In this document: in pieces, positions 25,883 through 36,199 of the stretch
How positions within the stretch are numbered: position 1 is the first letter of the stretch
Layout: each line of letters opens with the position of its first letter
Origin: Paenibacillus planticolens
GTDB lineage: Bacteria > Bacillota > Bacilli > Paenibacillales > NBRC-103111
Assembly (NCBI RefSeq): GCF_013141725.1
Contig: NZ_WHNZ01000046.1
Location: 1 to 42,052 of the forward strand
Direction: 5' to 3'
Length of the DNA stretch: 42,052 nucleotides
Notes under the pieces: generated by a model
What the model saw: only the letters and a program-made list of their open reading frames with translations
What the model was told of the DNA's origin: nothing
The model's database searches: none
Position numbers and translations under genes: made by a program

Positions 25883-28800
25883 CTACTGTAGCAAACGCTT
25901 CAAAACTGTTACTGCTTCTGCACGTGTAGAGATGCCTTGCGGATCGAACTCATCAGCCGTGCGCCCGTTGATCAAACGAAGCGTTGCTGCAGATTGGACG
26001 GATTCCGTTGCCCATGAAGAAACTTTACTCGCATCCTTGAACCTTAAAGTTGAAGGTGCAATGGATTTATCAGCATGCAACAACGCATAGGCACGCATCA
26101 TCATCGTAACCATTTCTTCACGGCTGATGGAACTGTTCGGATCGAATGTTTTCGCATCTTTACCTGTTACAATACCTGCTTTTACTGCTTTGGAGACTGC
26201 TTCTGCATACCAAGCCAAGCTCGATATGTCAGCAAACGACATCTCGCTTACATCCTTCAGGTTCAACGCTCTAACTAGCATGGCTGTGAACTCGGCACGT
26301 GTAATCACACGTCCAGGTTCGAATGTTGTTTCCGTTGCACCGGTCACAACATGCTTGGAAGCCATTTCTTGAATCGCATCGGCTGCCCAATACGTAGAGG
26401 AAACGTCAGTGAACGATTTTGTGTACTCTAGAGCTGCATATTTACTGAAATGATGAATTTCAGCAACTATCTCGCCATCTACATATTTGCCGCCAATGAA
26501 TTCAAGCTTCCCGTTGTCGTCAATGTAGTAAATTCCCGTCAAGTTCGGATTTGCTGAAGAATTTACTTTTAAACGAATTGTAATCGGCTTGTTGAATATG
26601 GTTACGTTTGTTTCAGTTCCGTCTTGTGCGACTAGTAACAGTTTCAAGTCAAACACTTGACCGCCAGCTTTCACTTGCTCTTGCTTGGAAATGTTACCTT
26701 TCGCAAGCAAATCCAGTGCTTCAGCATCATTCAGAGGTTCAACTTTGACCACAATTTTATTGTTCTTCTTGTCATCATTCGTTGCCGTATCTACCAATTG
26801 TCTGAGTAGATCTGATGGAATATTCATCGTGATATTATCCGAAGAAATCGACAGTTGATTCTGACCTAGCAAGTCAGCTGTGTTGGAAGGAAGCACAATT
26901 TCCTTCACTTCATTCGATACTTCGATGACGACTTTGTTATCATCAGAGGATTTCTTCAATTCATCTGGCTGTACGACGACTCGTTTTGGATCCTGTTCTT
27001 TTTTAGGCTCATCCTGGTTAGTTTCATCTCTCGGACCTACAGGTTCAATCGGCGTTTGTTTAAATGTAACACTGATCGTATGATTGCTTGTTACGTTAGT
27101 AAATGTATACGTACTGCCTGTTACCGTTGTGCTATCTACGGTTAGCGTATCGATCATATAGCCGTTGTTCGGCATAACCGCGAAGGTTTGGTTGGTTCCT
27201 TCCGTTACGATAACACTGCCGCGCGGGCTGATAATACCGTTGCTTCCAGCACTTGCCGTGATTGTGTATTCCGTTAGAGGCAATTGTGTTGGATCTTGCT
27301 TAAACGTAACATTGATTACGTGATTCGTTGTTACATTGGTAAACGTGTACGTATTGCCTGTTACTGTTTCGTTTGCACCGTCTACGATCAAAGTATCAAC
27401 CATATAACCGCTGTCTGGTGTGAACGTGAAGATTTGGTCTGTTCCTTCCGGAACAGAAACACTTACGCTAGGACTAATTGAACCATTGCTTCCTGTACTT
27501 GCATAAATCGTGTGAACTGTCGTTGCGATTACGGTCACTTCACATGTGGCCGTGTAATTACCGTCCTCAGTCGTTACCGTAATCGTTGAATTACCAGGAG
27601 CAACGGCATGAACAACGCCATTTACTACAGTAGCTACAGCTAGATTACTGGAACTCCATGTAACGTTTTGATTTACGGCATTGATTGGTGCAATTGAAGG
27701 AACCAGCGTTGCATCTTGCCCTCCTACAACCAAAGAGAGTGTACCTTGATCAAGTACTACACCCGTAACAGGGCTTGCTGTAACATTGATTTGAATGACA
27801 ACTGCTTTCCCCAAATTGATACCATCATAGCCTACAAAACTCAAACCACGTGATGCAAAAGTTGGAGTTGGGCTAATTGTTTTATACTGCACAGCTTGCA
27901 AAGCAGCCTGCCATTGAGCAGCATTTGCAGAACTTGCAGAAGAAAGCGTAAGAATACCTGTGGTTGCATCGTAGCTGCCTGCAATATCTCCCATTGTGCT
28001 AGGAGCATTGGTAAGCTGCAATACATCTTCTGCACTCTTGAAGCCATCCACGATACTAATCATTACTTTTGCAGTATTGGGTATAGTGGGGGTATCCATG
28101 TCTTTAAAGGTGATAGCGCTATCAACAACTACATCAGTTGTATCCGCAAAGTACGTGGTCGCATTGGCTGATGGTGTGATCACAGGACCCATGGTGTCTG
28201 TTGAGTTGGTTACAGCTACATTGTCCCAGTAGGTGGTTAGAACATCTGATAAGGCATTACCCCAAAGGCCACCAAAGGCAATGAAATCGGGAGATTCTGT
28301 CGTCAGTGTTTCTGTATGCACCAGTGTACCATCAATAGATTCTTTTAGCTTACCTGATTCGGTTAAATCAAACTTAAATTGATGCCATCCTAATGATCTT
28401 GTGACACCAGATGGAACAAACTTATTACCACCAGTACCGAGGCTCGGTGCTCGTTTAGCATACTGGTTTCCTGTGTCTTGTGCAGCATCCTTAAACTGTG
28501 CAAGGAACCAAGAGTTGGTAGGAGTAACAGTATTCGATTTCAACTGAAGAGCCTGATTAATCTGAGTGGCATCTGGCTTACTGTCGTAAAACCAGCCGCT
28601 AAGAACCTTATTATTTAGATTCCAGCCTGATAGTATTTGAGAAATACCATTCCTATTAGCGTTAGTTGCACTCGTAGAAGCACCCGTAGAAGCAAAACTT
28701 TGATAACCATCGAAGCTATTTGCTGTACTCGTATCAGGTACCACTGCGGTATCAATGGCCGTCCAGTTACCAAGCTTTGAAGGGCTTGTTGATGTATTTG

Positions 28801-31800
28801 CTTTAATATTTTCAAAGTTTTCAAAGAGGTATGTTTGGATTACATTCACAAAAAATGTCTTTGTGATGACTGTAGCCCCATCTCTTACCGTACAGGTCAT
28901 AGTGGACAAACCAACAGGAAGAGAACCACCAGTTGTAAATGGCTGATTGGTACCAGCGGCATTTGTCACAGTCATGGTTACCTGTGGGCTATTTCCACCT
29001 CTAACTTTGGGTACAAAGTTTACTGCGGCACTGGTGTCTGTCGCAAGGGCCGTTCCCACGGTCAAATTTCGGGGTACAGTGAGGTCAAGCGGTGGTTTGA
29101 TAGTGGTTGTATCCGCAACAGAAACATTATCAAAGTTGCCTGTACTGTTTACACCTGTGAAAAAGTCGCCCAACGCAATGGTATTAAAAGAAGATGCCTT
29201 GTCGGAATACCCAATCCAAGTTTGATCAATATACAGATCCACGCCGTTACCGGATGAATAATCAAATGTCAGCTTATGCCAACCTGATGTACGAGCAACA
29301 CTGGATGTTGCCCATGCTCCCGTACCCATTGTATACGAGTAATATTGTGCGGAATTGTCTGTATGAACTCCCATGCCATACATGTTGCCGAGTGTAGCAA
29401 AACCACCTGCACCACTCTTATCTACATGTGCAATCAGACTCTTGGTCGAAGCCATGTCATCATAGAAATCCACAGTGGCAACCTTTGAATAGGATGTCCC
29501 GAATATCTTGTAAATTGCACTTTGGTCGGCACTGCCGTCCAGCTTGTAGCTATGAGTACCTTCTGTATAAAGAGATGTATCCAGTGATGCCGGTGTGCCG
29601 AGACCCCATACCCAATTTAATGGGTTCCATGTCGTGTCTTCAAAACCATCCTGATAGGTGTAAGGTGCTGGATAGGCTGGGAATACAGACTCTGTCAAAC
29701 CAAACACATCCACATAACCTCTTAATTTGCCGCCGGTACCTTTTTGAGCAGCATAGATGGTAACACTCGTGTCATTTGGTCCTGTCGTAAAGGTGACATT
29801 GATCGGACGTGTTGATGCGCCAGCAGGACCATAGCTGGAAGAAGAGTACTCCTTTTTCATTAAACCGCTGCTTAACCCTTCGACTCCAAACTCAATAAAG
29901 TCTGTAGTACTATCAGGTGTAGAGTCATAAAGTACAAAGTCACTGAAATAGCACGTTCGTGGAGTCGATGGTACAGTGTTCGTAAATTTCAAATAGACAT
30001 CGTATTTCCCAGGTCCAGGTACATTACTAAGAGTGATGGCAGTTTTATATGACCATCCAGCTGTAGTGGAGTATCCTGTAAATGGTTCTGTCGCAATCAA
30101 TTTACCACCTGCAGCCGGATCGCCAATGTACATCTCGATCTTACCAGTAGTGGAAATAGCCGTTGTACCAAAATATACTTTATCCACGCCCGGTGCAAAC
30201 TCAACATCTTTGAATTTCAAGGTAGTGTTTGCTCCAGTGATCAAGTAACCGTCAGATGAACGGAAGCTTAGGGGATTAATTAGCGTACTGCCTGACGGAT
30301 CTCTATCACCTGCGAACACGCGTTGTCCCATTTCTCTACCCCAAACACTTGCATTGTATTTGGTGTTGGGTTTCACAGGAATCGTTTGGGTAATCTTGTC
30401 ACCATTTTCTAAAACAACTCCGGTAAACCCATCTTTTACTAGTCCACCGGTTTTGGCTCTGTAGTCCCATGCGTTATGCTTCACAACTTCCGGACTTCCT
30501 GTTGCAGTCCATCCAGCCAAATCGTCATCAAAACCGCCATTCTTCACCAACTGCTTATAAGGAATATTGTGAATCTGGAAAGTTGGGTTGATATTGGCAG
30601 CATTGGCAAAGTCATATCCTGCTTTCCATGTCACACCAGGTTGGACTGCACCCGGTACAGCGTAAGATGAGGTATGCCCATCAGTAACACCAGCGATCTC
30701 AGCACTACGGTAGCTGTCTGGATTGACCAATGCAAAATTGCGGTTAGCTGCATCTACAAACTTAGAACCAAGTGCAGCAACAGTACCGAGTACATTGAGT
30801 TGCTCTACCGCTCCGCCCGCCGCTTGTGAGTTAAATGTACCTGTGAAGATATTGCCCATAATCACGGTTCCATAATTGTCGATTGTATCGTTGGAGTCAC
30901 CCCAGCTGCTATAAGCCGTAGCATTGTCATATGCCGTATTGTTCAACACGATCATACGCTCGCTAGGTGTGTTAATGAGAAACCCTGTGCTAGTCTTATA
31001 AACGATGTTGTTATAAATCATGGCATTATTTGTCACGTTGTCAAAATAAATACCTTCACCGTTTGGCGTATCATGTACCGTATTGTGGTGAACTTCTGAA
31101 CCACCAAAATCATGGTTCACAAAATAAAGGACGCCACCGTCATAGGATATCTTCATGGCATCATAGATGTCATTGTACTGAATGACGGAGTTGCTGAATT
31201 TGCCGCCAATACCACTACGACCTGTAGCATGTATGGTGTTGTGGCTAACCAACTGATTGTACCCATATATGGTTACACCGTCAGCATACAAGCCATAACG
31301 GTCAACATCGTGAATGTGATTGTTAATGACCTTGTTGTCATGACCTTTCATAATGATTCCAGCGCCAAACATGTCTTTGATTTCACTATCACGTACAGTG
31401 TTGTTATAGCCATCCACTGTAAAACCGGAAACCAAGCCATCCGTAATAATACTTACATCAAAAAGCCTGTTGAGGGAGTCCACTTTTTCAATAACAGCAC
31501 CTTTAAACATGTTGTCATGCGAATTGGCAAAGTTGATTCCTGCAGCACGTACGTCAATACCTTGGATGGTAATACCTGAACGACCATCTAGGTTAAAAAC
31601 AAATGCTCTATTCTTTGCCTCAACGGCACCGCCGCTAGGATCCACCACAACATTGGAGGCATTCGTCAGAACCACATACAGTTTCCCAGCGGCAACATCC
31701 TTATACCACGCTGCTGTGTTGGCTGTTGTAGCTGCTGCGATCTTCTTCAGTGCAATGAGAGAGTTGGTGAGATAAAAGCCATAGCCTGGACTCGCACTTT

Positions 31801-32548
31801 TCGGGGTATACCCCCCGGTAAAAGGCCACTTAAAAGTTAATTTTGTATCACTGTTCGTAACCTCACCTGTATAAGTGGTAAATCCATTACTTACTGACGA
31901 AACCAGTAATGCACCTTTCCAAGCATCGGCTGTCGTAACAGGCAAGCCGCCAGTGACAGCTATGCCAGAATACGTCATATATAGACCATCAGATGTTCCG
32001 ACAGGCGATGTAGGATCGGCAGTAAATTTTGCATACTTTGTCTTGTCAAACATCTCGCTATCCTTGATGTTTGGCCATCTGGCTTGGCTCATGGATATGG
32101 GATTCCCCGCTGCATCTGTATAAAAGAGAATATTGCCATTACCATTATCAAAATCCCAAGACATCGGCGCCTCATAAATATTAGCACCAGCAGCTGACGG
32201 TGCCCATCCTGTCACCAAGTCGCCTCCGGACATGATAACTTTTTCACCGTTGTAGTTTTTAAATGTTACATTGTCACTTGCAGGGGTAACAGTCTCACGG
32301 TAAACACCACCCCTAATCTCGATTGTGTCACCGCTAGTTGCCACAATAGCGGCTTTTTGGATGGTCTGAAAAGGTGCTGCTAAAGAACCAGCATTAGCGT
32401 CGCTTCCGTGTGTACCATCAACGTAGTAGCTTGTTGCCGCTGCTGCAGAAGCTTTGGACGGGAATGATAAAACTGGAGTGCAAATCATTAGCAAAGCTAA
32501 TACCAGGGACATCCATTTGTAAGTCTTGGTCGCGCTTGCTTGAAGCAT
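25883..32548 (-). CDS. Giant S-layer-anchored beta-helix polysaccharide-active protein
   Basis: 2221 residues; AGGAGG 8 nt before the ATG. Order: signal peptide (1-36); right-handed parallel beta-helix (about 40-640) beginning YYVDGTHGSDANAGS, with ladder-like repeats such as NNTVRDSEIKDMFGAGI and HDNKVINNHIHDVDRYGL; CBM6-like binding region (about 668-960, GKYDVYLKFTN); two LamG-like domains (about 965-1180 and 1241-1440); cadherin-like segment; Big_2 Ig domain (about 1591-1672, VTWSSSNLAVATV); two InlB-B-type repeats (about 1677-1830); charged linker; three SLH domains (2044-2221). The helix fold is shared by pectate, alginate and chondroitin lyases and some hydrolases, so the exact activity is open. 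SLH domains fix it to the cell wall. Last gene of the transporter/lyase operon. Confidence 0.88.
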   Translation of the reverse strand: MLQASATKTYKWMSLVLALLMICTPVLSFPSKASAAAATSYYVDGTHGSDANAGSLAAPFQTIQKAAIVATSGDTIEIRGGVYRETVTPASDNVTFKNYNGEKVIMSGGDLVTGWAPSAAGANIYEAPMSWDFDNGNGNILFYTDAAGNPISMSQARWPNIKDSEMFDKTKYAKFTADPTSPVGTSDGLYMTYSGIAVTGGLPVTTADAWKGALLVSSVSNGFTTYTGEVTNSDTKLTFKWPFTGGYTPKSASPGYGFYLTNSLIALKKIAAATTANTAAWYKDVAAGKLYVVLTNASNVVVDPSGGAVEAKNRAFVFNLDGRSGITIQGIDVRAAGINFANSHDNMFKGAVIEKVDSLNRLFDVSIITDGLVSGFTVDGYNNTVRDSEIKDMFGAGIIMKGHDNKVINNHIHDVDRYGLYADGVTIYGYNQLVSHNTIHATGRSGIGGKFSNSVIQYNDIYDAMKISYDGGVLYFVNHDFGGSEVHHNTVHDTPNGEGIYFDNVTNNAMIYNNIVYKTSTGFLINTPSERMIVLNNTAYDNATAYSSWGDSNDTIDNYGTVIMGNIFTGTFNSQAAGGAVEQLNVLGTVAALGSKFVDAANRNFALVNPDSYRSAEIAGVTDGHTSSYAVPGAVQPGVTWKAGYDFANAANINPTFQIHNIPYKQLVKNGGFDDDLAGWTATGSPEVVKHNAWDYRAKTGGLVKDGFTGVVLENGDKITQTIPVKPNTKYNASVWGREMGQRVFAGDRDPSGSTLINPLSFRSSDGYLITGANTTLKFKDVEFAPGVDKVYFGTTAISTTGKIEMYIGDPAAGGKLIATEPFTGYSTTAGWSYKTAITLSNVPGPGKYDVYLKFTNTVPSTPRTCYFSDFVLYDSTPDSTTDFIEFGVEGLSSGLMKKEYSSSSYGPAGASTRPINVTFTTGPNDTSVTIYAAQKGTGGKLRGYVDVFGLTESVFPAYPAPYTYQDGFEDTTWNPLNWVWGLGTPASLDTSLYTEGTHSYKLDGSADQSAIYKIFGTSYSKVATVDFYDDMASTKSLIAHVDKSGAGGFATLGNMYGMGVHTDNSAQYYSYTMGTGAWATSSVARTSGWHKLTFDYSSGNGVDLYIDQTWIGYSDKASSFNTIALGDFFTGVNSTGNFDNVSVADTTTIKPPLDLTVPRNLTVGTALATDTSAAVNFVPKVRGGNSPQVTMTVTNAAGTNQPFTTGGSLPVGLSTMTCTVRDGATVITKTFFVNVIQTYLFENFENIKANTSTSPSKLGNWTAIDTAVVPDTSTANSFDGYQSFASTGASTSATNANRNGISQILSGWNLNNKVLSGWFYDSKPDATQINQALQLKSNTVTPTNSWFLAQFKDAAQDTGNQYAKRAPSLGTGGNKFVPSGVTRSLGWHQFKFDLTESGKLKESIDGTLVHTETLTTESPDFIAFGGLWGNALSDVLTTYWDNVAVTNSTDTMGPVITPSANATTYFADTTDVVVDSAITFKDMDTPTIPNTAKVMISIVDGFKSAEDVLQLTNAPSTMGDIAGSYDATTGILTLSSASSANAAQWQAALQAVQYKTISPTPTFASRGLSFVGYDGINLGKAVVIQINVTASPVTGVVLDQGTLSLVVGGQDATLVPSIAPINAVNQNVTWSSSNLAVATVVNGVVHAVAPGNSTITVTTEDGNYTATCEVTVIATTVHTIYASTGSNGSISPSVSVSVPEGTDQIFTFTPDSGYMVDTLIVDGANETVTGNTYTFTNVTTNHVINVTFKQDPTQLPLTEYTITASAGSNGIISPRGSVIVTEGTNQTFAVMPNNGYMIDTLTVDSTTVTGSTYTFTNVTSNHTISVTFKQTPIEPVGPRDETNQDEPKKEQDPKRVVVQPDELKKSSDDNKVVIEVSNEVKEIVLPSNTADLLGQNQLSISSDNITMNIPSDLLRQLVDTATNDDKKNNKIVVKVEPLNDAEALDLLAKGNISKQEQVKAGGQVFDLKLLLVAQDGTETNVTIFNKPITIRLKVNSSANPNLTGIYYIDDNGKLEFIGGKYVDGEIVAEIHHFSKYAALEYTKSFTDVSSTYWAADAIQEMASKHVVTGATETTFEPGRVITRAEFTAMLVRALNLKDVSEMSFADISSLAWYAEAVSKAVKAGIVTGKDAKTFDPNSSISREEMVTMMMRAYALLHADKSIAPSTLRFKDASKVSSWATESVQSAATLRLINGRTADEFDPQGISTRAEAVTVLKRLLQ

Positions 32549-32613
32549 TTTCTTTACCTCCTAGTGGCTTTGTTAGCGTTATCATTAGCTTGATAAAAAT
32601 AAAATCTATGTTT

Positions 32614-34476
32614 CTAGATGCTGTTGATCACAAACCGGAATGGACTCTCCATACTTGCACTTACGCATGTTCGATTACACATCAGACGATAATACTTACT
32701 TTCTACCCCATAATGAGATGTCGCTGTTACCTCTTCTACTTCAATTAACCAGTCGCTAGGGCTAAAGTGCATCTCCACCGTACCGATCGCGATTCGGCCC
32801 TTCTCGATCTGCTTCGGCTCAACACCGCAAATGAACACTTCTTGAAAAACCGAGGGCGTTTCACGGAATGCCGCTTTATCCGTAATGATCAACTGTGAGG
32901 CCTCATCGCTCGGGCGATGCCACAGAAACTCGCGCGTAAGCGATTGCAAGGTTGAACACGCATAGGCTTCGGTTAAGTCGAGTTCAAAGCGCACCTCGTC
33001 TTCCGTCACCTCGTGCTGCAGTAATTGAGATCGGTACTGCCTCCCGAAGCCTTGTCGATGGCCGTCAACAATGGGCACAGAATGTCCATGCGAGCCTGCA
33101 TGAATCGTTTCGTAGCGGTGCTCCGGCTGGAAGTACTGCTTCGTGTATACGCCGATTCCCACATCTGCAAGCACGTTTACACCGTCAACATGCAGGATAA
33201 AATGACCCAAATCATTATGATTATGCGGTTCTTCATTGTACCCTCCCTTTGCAGCAAAAGCTGCGATACGTCCATCTGGCTGAAGCACCTTCGAAATGAC
33301 CCATTGATTTCCTGTAAAAATCCGATCCTGAACGCCTTCTTGTCCCTCCGAAGAATGCTCCGTTTCAGCATCCTGCTGATCTGATGACCAGAACATCAAG
33401 CGCGTTGCTTCCACCCATGAAACCGGAATGACGTTCATCCGATATTCGTCTGGCGGTAGCTGCAACGTAGGGAAGTATTCGCACAGCCGCTGCATCAGCC
33501 CTGTATGAAAACGAGCTTCATCTGGTGCATCTGAAAAGTTAACAACCTTTCCGTTTGTCAGCAGGCAGAATTGCGGGAATTGGGCAATCTTCCCGATTTT
33601 GTGCTCATCAAGCATCGTGATTTGTCCACCTGTACGCTCTTTCAGCAATTCGGCAAAATAAACGAGATGCGAAAAACCGAATTGCCAGTAAACCGGCCCT
33701 TCTGGCGTCCCTCCTTGCTCATCAAAGCCTGATAAGTATTGGCGCAGCACATTTATGACACGCCAGAGCATGCCGGCGAGCTTTTCACTGTCCTCAATCA
33801 AATAAATCGCCATTGCGCCGATGCTGGATGCGCAAACTGCAGGCCAGTTATTCGTCTTCAATTCCCAGTTCTGCGGAGTCGCATCATTAAAATACACCTG
33901 AAAAATTCGACGCTCAATTTCCGCTTTCGCGCGCTGGGCAACCCAGGGGTGCAGTCGCGGCCCAACCATGTGCAAGACTTCCGCTAGCGCAAAGCCGGCT
34001 ACAGCCGCATCCAAATCCACCGTTTCGCGAGGCGCGAGCGGTTGATCCCAAATGCCGTTCGGATATTCATTCACATACAAACCAACATGTGCCGGCAGTA
34101 CCCACGTATATTCATTGCAAATAGCCCAAATTGTATTTTCAAGCCCTTTCTTCCAATCAGGACGCTCATCTGTCATGGCCAGAAGACCGAAAACGTGCAA
34201 CCCTGAAAAAAGCTGAGTTCGTTTCGTTTGATAAGTAGCTCTATCACCTGTTTCGCCAAATAAGAGAAAGTCGGAAAACGGCGGCGAACATAGGGGTTGA
34301 TCGGTTAAGCAATCAGCTTCTTTTTCAAGCTTCTCCCAAAACTCCTTGTACTGTTCATCGCTCCGAATTCGCGTCCATCGCTCAGATGAAGCGATTTCAG
34401 GAAAAAGCGCAGTGGTTTCAGGCCTCGTTTCTTCCAAAGCATTCTTCAATTGCCGAAGTGTTAACGTTGATAGCAT
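32614..34476 (-). CDS. Heparinase II/III family polysaccharide lyase-like protein
   Basis: About 620 residues from the ATG at 34476 (MLSTLTLRQLKNALEE), with AAGGGGTGG 7 nt upstream; an in-frame ATG at 34515 lies inside the terminator-like hairpin and is rejected. The N-terminal (alpha/alpha) toroid holds LKTNNWPAVCASSIGAMAIYL (the Asn-Asn-Trp typical of this clan). The C-terminal beta-sandwich has the Heparinase_II_III hallmark GGYNEEPHNHNDLGHFILHVDG with its His residues, then ADVGIGVYTKQYF. The clan eliminates uronate linkages in heparin, alginate and related glycans, leaving the unsaturated ends that GH88 removes. No signal peptide is visible, so it may cut imported oligosaccharides in the cytoplasm. 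Confidence 0.87.
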   Translation of the reverse strand: MLSTLTLRQLKNALEETRPETTALFPEIASSERWTRIRSDEQYKEFWEKLEKEADCLTDQPLCSPPFSDFLLFGETGDRATYQTKRTQLFSGLHVFGLLAMTDERPDWKKGLENTIWAICNEYTWVLPAHVGLYVNEYPNGIWDQPLAPRETVDLDAAVAGFALAEVLHMVGPRLHPWVAQRAKAEIERRIFQVYFNDATPQNWELKTNNWPAVCASSIGAMAIYLIEDSEKLAGMLWRVINVLRQYLSGFDEQGGTPEGPVYWQFGFSHLVYFAELLKERTGGQITMLDEHKIGKIAQFPQFCLLTNGKVVNFSDAPDEARFHTGLMQRLCEYFPTLQLPPDEYRMNVIPVSWVEATRLMFWSSDQQDAETEHSSEGQEGVQDRIFTGNQWVISKVLQPDGRIAAFAAKGGYNEEPHNHNDLGHFILHVDGVNVLADVGIGVYTKQYFQPEHRYETIHAGSHGHSVPIVDGHRQGFGRQYRSQLLQHEVTEDEVRFELDLTEAYACSTLQSLTREFLWHRPSDEASQLIITDKAAFRETPSVFQEVFICGVEPKQIEKGRIAIGTVEMHFSPSDWLIEVEEVTATSHYGVESKYYRLMCNRTCVSASMESPFRFVINSI

Positions 34477-34507
34477 TATTTCCCACCCCTTACTCATCTC
34501 CAAAACT

Positions 34508-34562
34508 AAAATCATGCTTACAGCAACAAGCTCTTCACTTCTATCGCTGCAAGCATGATTTT
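34508..34562 (-). terminator. Intra-operon hairpin between binding protein and lyase genes
   Basis: AAAATCATGCTT pairs with AAGCATGATTTT, extended by CAGC/GCTG after one mismatch, with a 21-base loop. On the minus strand it ends ATTTTAGTTTTGG. It follows the binding-protein stop by 20 nt and likely acts as a partial terminator or a 3' stabiliser giving more binding protein than lyase mRNA. Confidence 0.65.
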
Positions 34563-34582
34563 CACTTTATTAAAGCTTTAAA

Positions 34583-36103
34583 TTACTTCGCTTTTTTCCA
34601 CTCATCAAGTTGCTTTTGAGCATCAGCGACAACTTTGTCAATACCAGCTGCTTTCAACTTGTCTTGGAATTCTTTCAGTTTATCGCTTGCAGCCACAGTA
34701 CCTGTTTCAAGACCTGGTCTGTATTGGTCAATTACAGTCGCGATGTTAGCAATTTCCGCTATAACCGCTGTATTCACAAACTTGAAGCCCATAAGCGGTG
34801 ATGGTTTAGCTGTTTCGTTTTCTTTTTGCGTATCAGCTACAACGTTTGGATCTGTACCTTCAACTAACAAACCGTTGAACGTGTTGCCGAATACCCAACT
34901 TGCGTTAGGAACGTAACCAGCTTCTTTGTTAATTTTGATCGTATTATCTGCATTTTTCGTATAGTGCTTACCTTCAACGCCAAAGCTGATTGTGTTATAC
35001 AGCTCTTTGTCCGTGTTCAGCAAATTAATGAACATCATCGCGCGCTCAGGGTTTTTGGACGTTTTGCTGATCGCTTGCATAGTTGTAATAATGGAACCAG
35101 TTCCTGCCCATACTTCAGTTGTCGGAATCGCGATTACATCATTTCCGCCGTTTGCAGTCTTAAACTGTGTTTCAACGCCTGGCTTCAATACGTTGTGGAC
35201 TTGAACAACTGCGTTGCCTGTTTTCTCAATGTCCGCTTTGTTTTTCAAGGTCGCCGCGTTCTCGTTGATATAGCCTTTATCGTGCCAGCTCTTCGCCACA
35301 TCTAAATATTGAGCGTATTGTGGAGTATCAAACATATTGATAACTTTGTCTGGATTTTTAAGATCAACACCAATACCTGCATTAGCAACAATTGCTTCTA
35401 ATCCGTAACCACGGTACATATTACTAAATCTACCTGTACGATCCATCAAGAATGGAACGACGTCTTTAGACTCGCCTGCTTTTACTTTTGCCAAGAATGG
35501 CTCAAGATCTTCAATCTTTTTGATAGAATTAACGTCTAGATTGTATTTATCCGCAAATTTCTTTTGGATTAAGAAGCCTTGTTTGTTCGTTACGGTTTGA
35601 TAGTTTGGAATACCGTAAACTTTGCCGCCAATTTTTGTAGCATCCCATACGAATTGCGGCATGGATTTACCTAGTGTTGGCGCATATTTCGCCATCAAAT
35701 CGTCTAGTGGAATGAAAGCACCTTTCGATTGATTTGTTACATAGTCCCAGTTCCAGTTAGATACCCAAGCGATGTCGTAGTTCTCACCAGAAGCAGTAGT
35801 TGTGTTCATTTTTTGAACATAGTCAGCGAAAGTTTGCGGTTGCAATTTAACTGTTGCATTGATTTTCGCCTTCGTAATTTTGTTGATAGCTTCTTGTACA
35901 CTTGCCATATCTTGCGGAATCGCGCTTAATGGATAATTCCAAATCAATTCTACTGGCGCTAATTGCTCTACCTTGGTAGTTGCAGCCGAGCTAACCGCTG
36001 GACTTGCAGTAGAAGCGCTTTCGGATCCTTTGCCGCCGCATGCTGACAATAGAACAGCAATACCTACTGCGCCTGTTAATACCTTAAACATTTTCTTTCT
36101 CAT
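34583..36103 (-). CDS. Sugar ABC transporter substrate-binding lipoprotein (LplA-like)
   Basis: A 506-residue exported lipoprotein: signal peptide with lipobox VLLSACGG (Cys near 22), Ser/Ala/Thr linker, then a large bilobal binding fold of the extracellular solute-binding family 1 used by Paenibacillus and Bacillus Lpl/Ytc oligosaccharide transporters. Visible landmarks are WVSNWNWDYVTNQSKGAFIPLDDLM (about 115-140), KVYGIPNYQTVTNKQGFLI (about 158-176) and TTEVWAGTGSIITTMQAISK (about 325-345). It should capture oligosaccharides released by the lyases and pass them to the two permeases encoded just upstream. No ATPase gene is linked; such transporters usually share an MsmX-type ATPase encoded elsewhere. 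Confidence 0.9.
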   Translation of the reverse strand: MRKKMFKVLTGAVGIAVLLSACGGKGSESASTASPAVSSAATTKVEQLAPVELIWNYPLSAIPQDMASVQEAINKITKAKINATVKLQPQTFADYVQKMNTTTASGENYDIAWVSNWNWDYVTNQSKGAFIPLDDLMAKYAPTLGKSMPQFVWDATKIGGKVYGIPNYQTVTNKQGFLIQKKFADKYNLDVNSIKKIEDLEPFLAKVKAGESKDVVPFLMDRTGRFSNMYRGYGLEAIVANAGIGVDLKNPDKVINMFDTPQYAQYLDVAKSWHDKGYINENAATLKNKADIEKTGNAVVQVHNVLKPGVETQFKTANGGNDVIAIPTTEVWAGTGSIITTMQAISKTSKNPERAMMFINLLNTDKELYNTISFGVEGKHYTKNADNTIKINKEAGYVPNASWVFGNTFNGLLVEGTDPNVVADTQKENETAKPSPLMGFKFVNTAVIAEIANIATVIDQYRPGLETGTVAASDKLKEFQDKLKAAGIDKVVADAQKQLDEWKKAK

Positions 36104-36146
36104 ACAATTACCCCCTGCGATAATTTGTTTTTGAATGTTGCATATA

Positions 36147-36186
36147 TATCAACTGCAGCAGCTTATTGAGACGCTGCAGTTTGATA
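36147..36186 (-). other. Stem-loop in the leader of the binding-protein gene
   Basis: AACTGCAGC pairs with GCTGCAGTT around a 13-base loop, and the pairing extends with ATC/GAT after a bulge. It lies in the 96-nt gap between the second permease and the binding-protein gene. There is no U-tract on the minus strand, so an mRNA-processing or stabilising role is more likely than termination. Confidence 0.55.
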
Positions 36187-36199
36187 ACGAATGACGTGC

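Noticed and set aside
25883..25890. A CTACTGTA matching the -10 side of the promoter blocks
   Set aside because: It overlaps the stop codon of the SLH gene and has no CTCTAC at the 14-nt spacing or distal elements; chance match.
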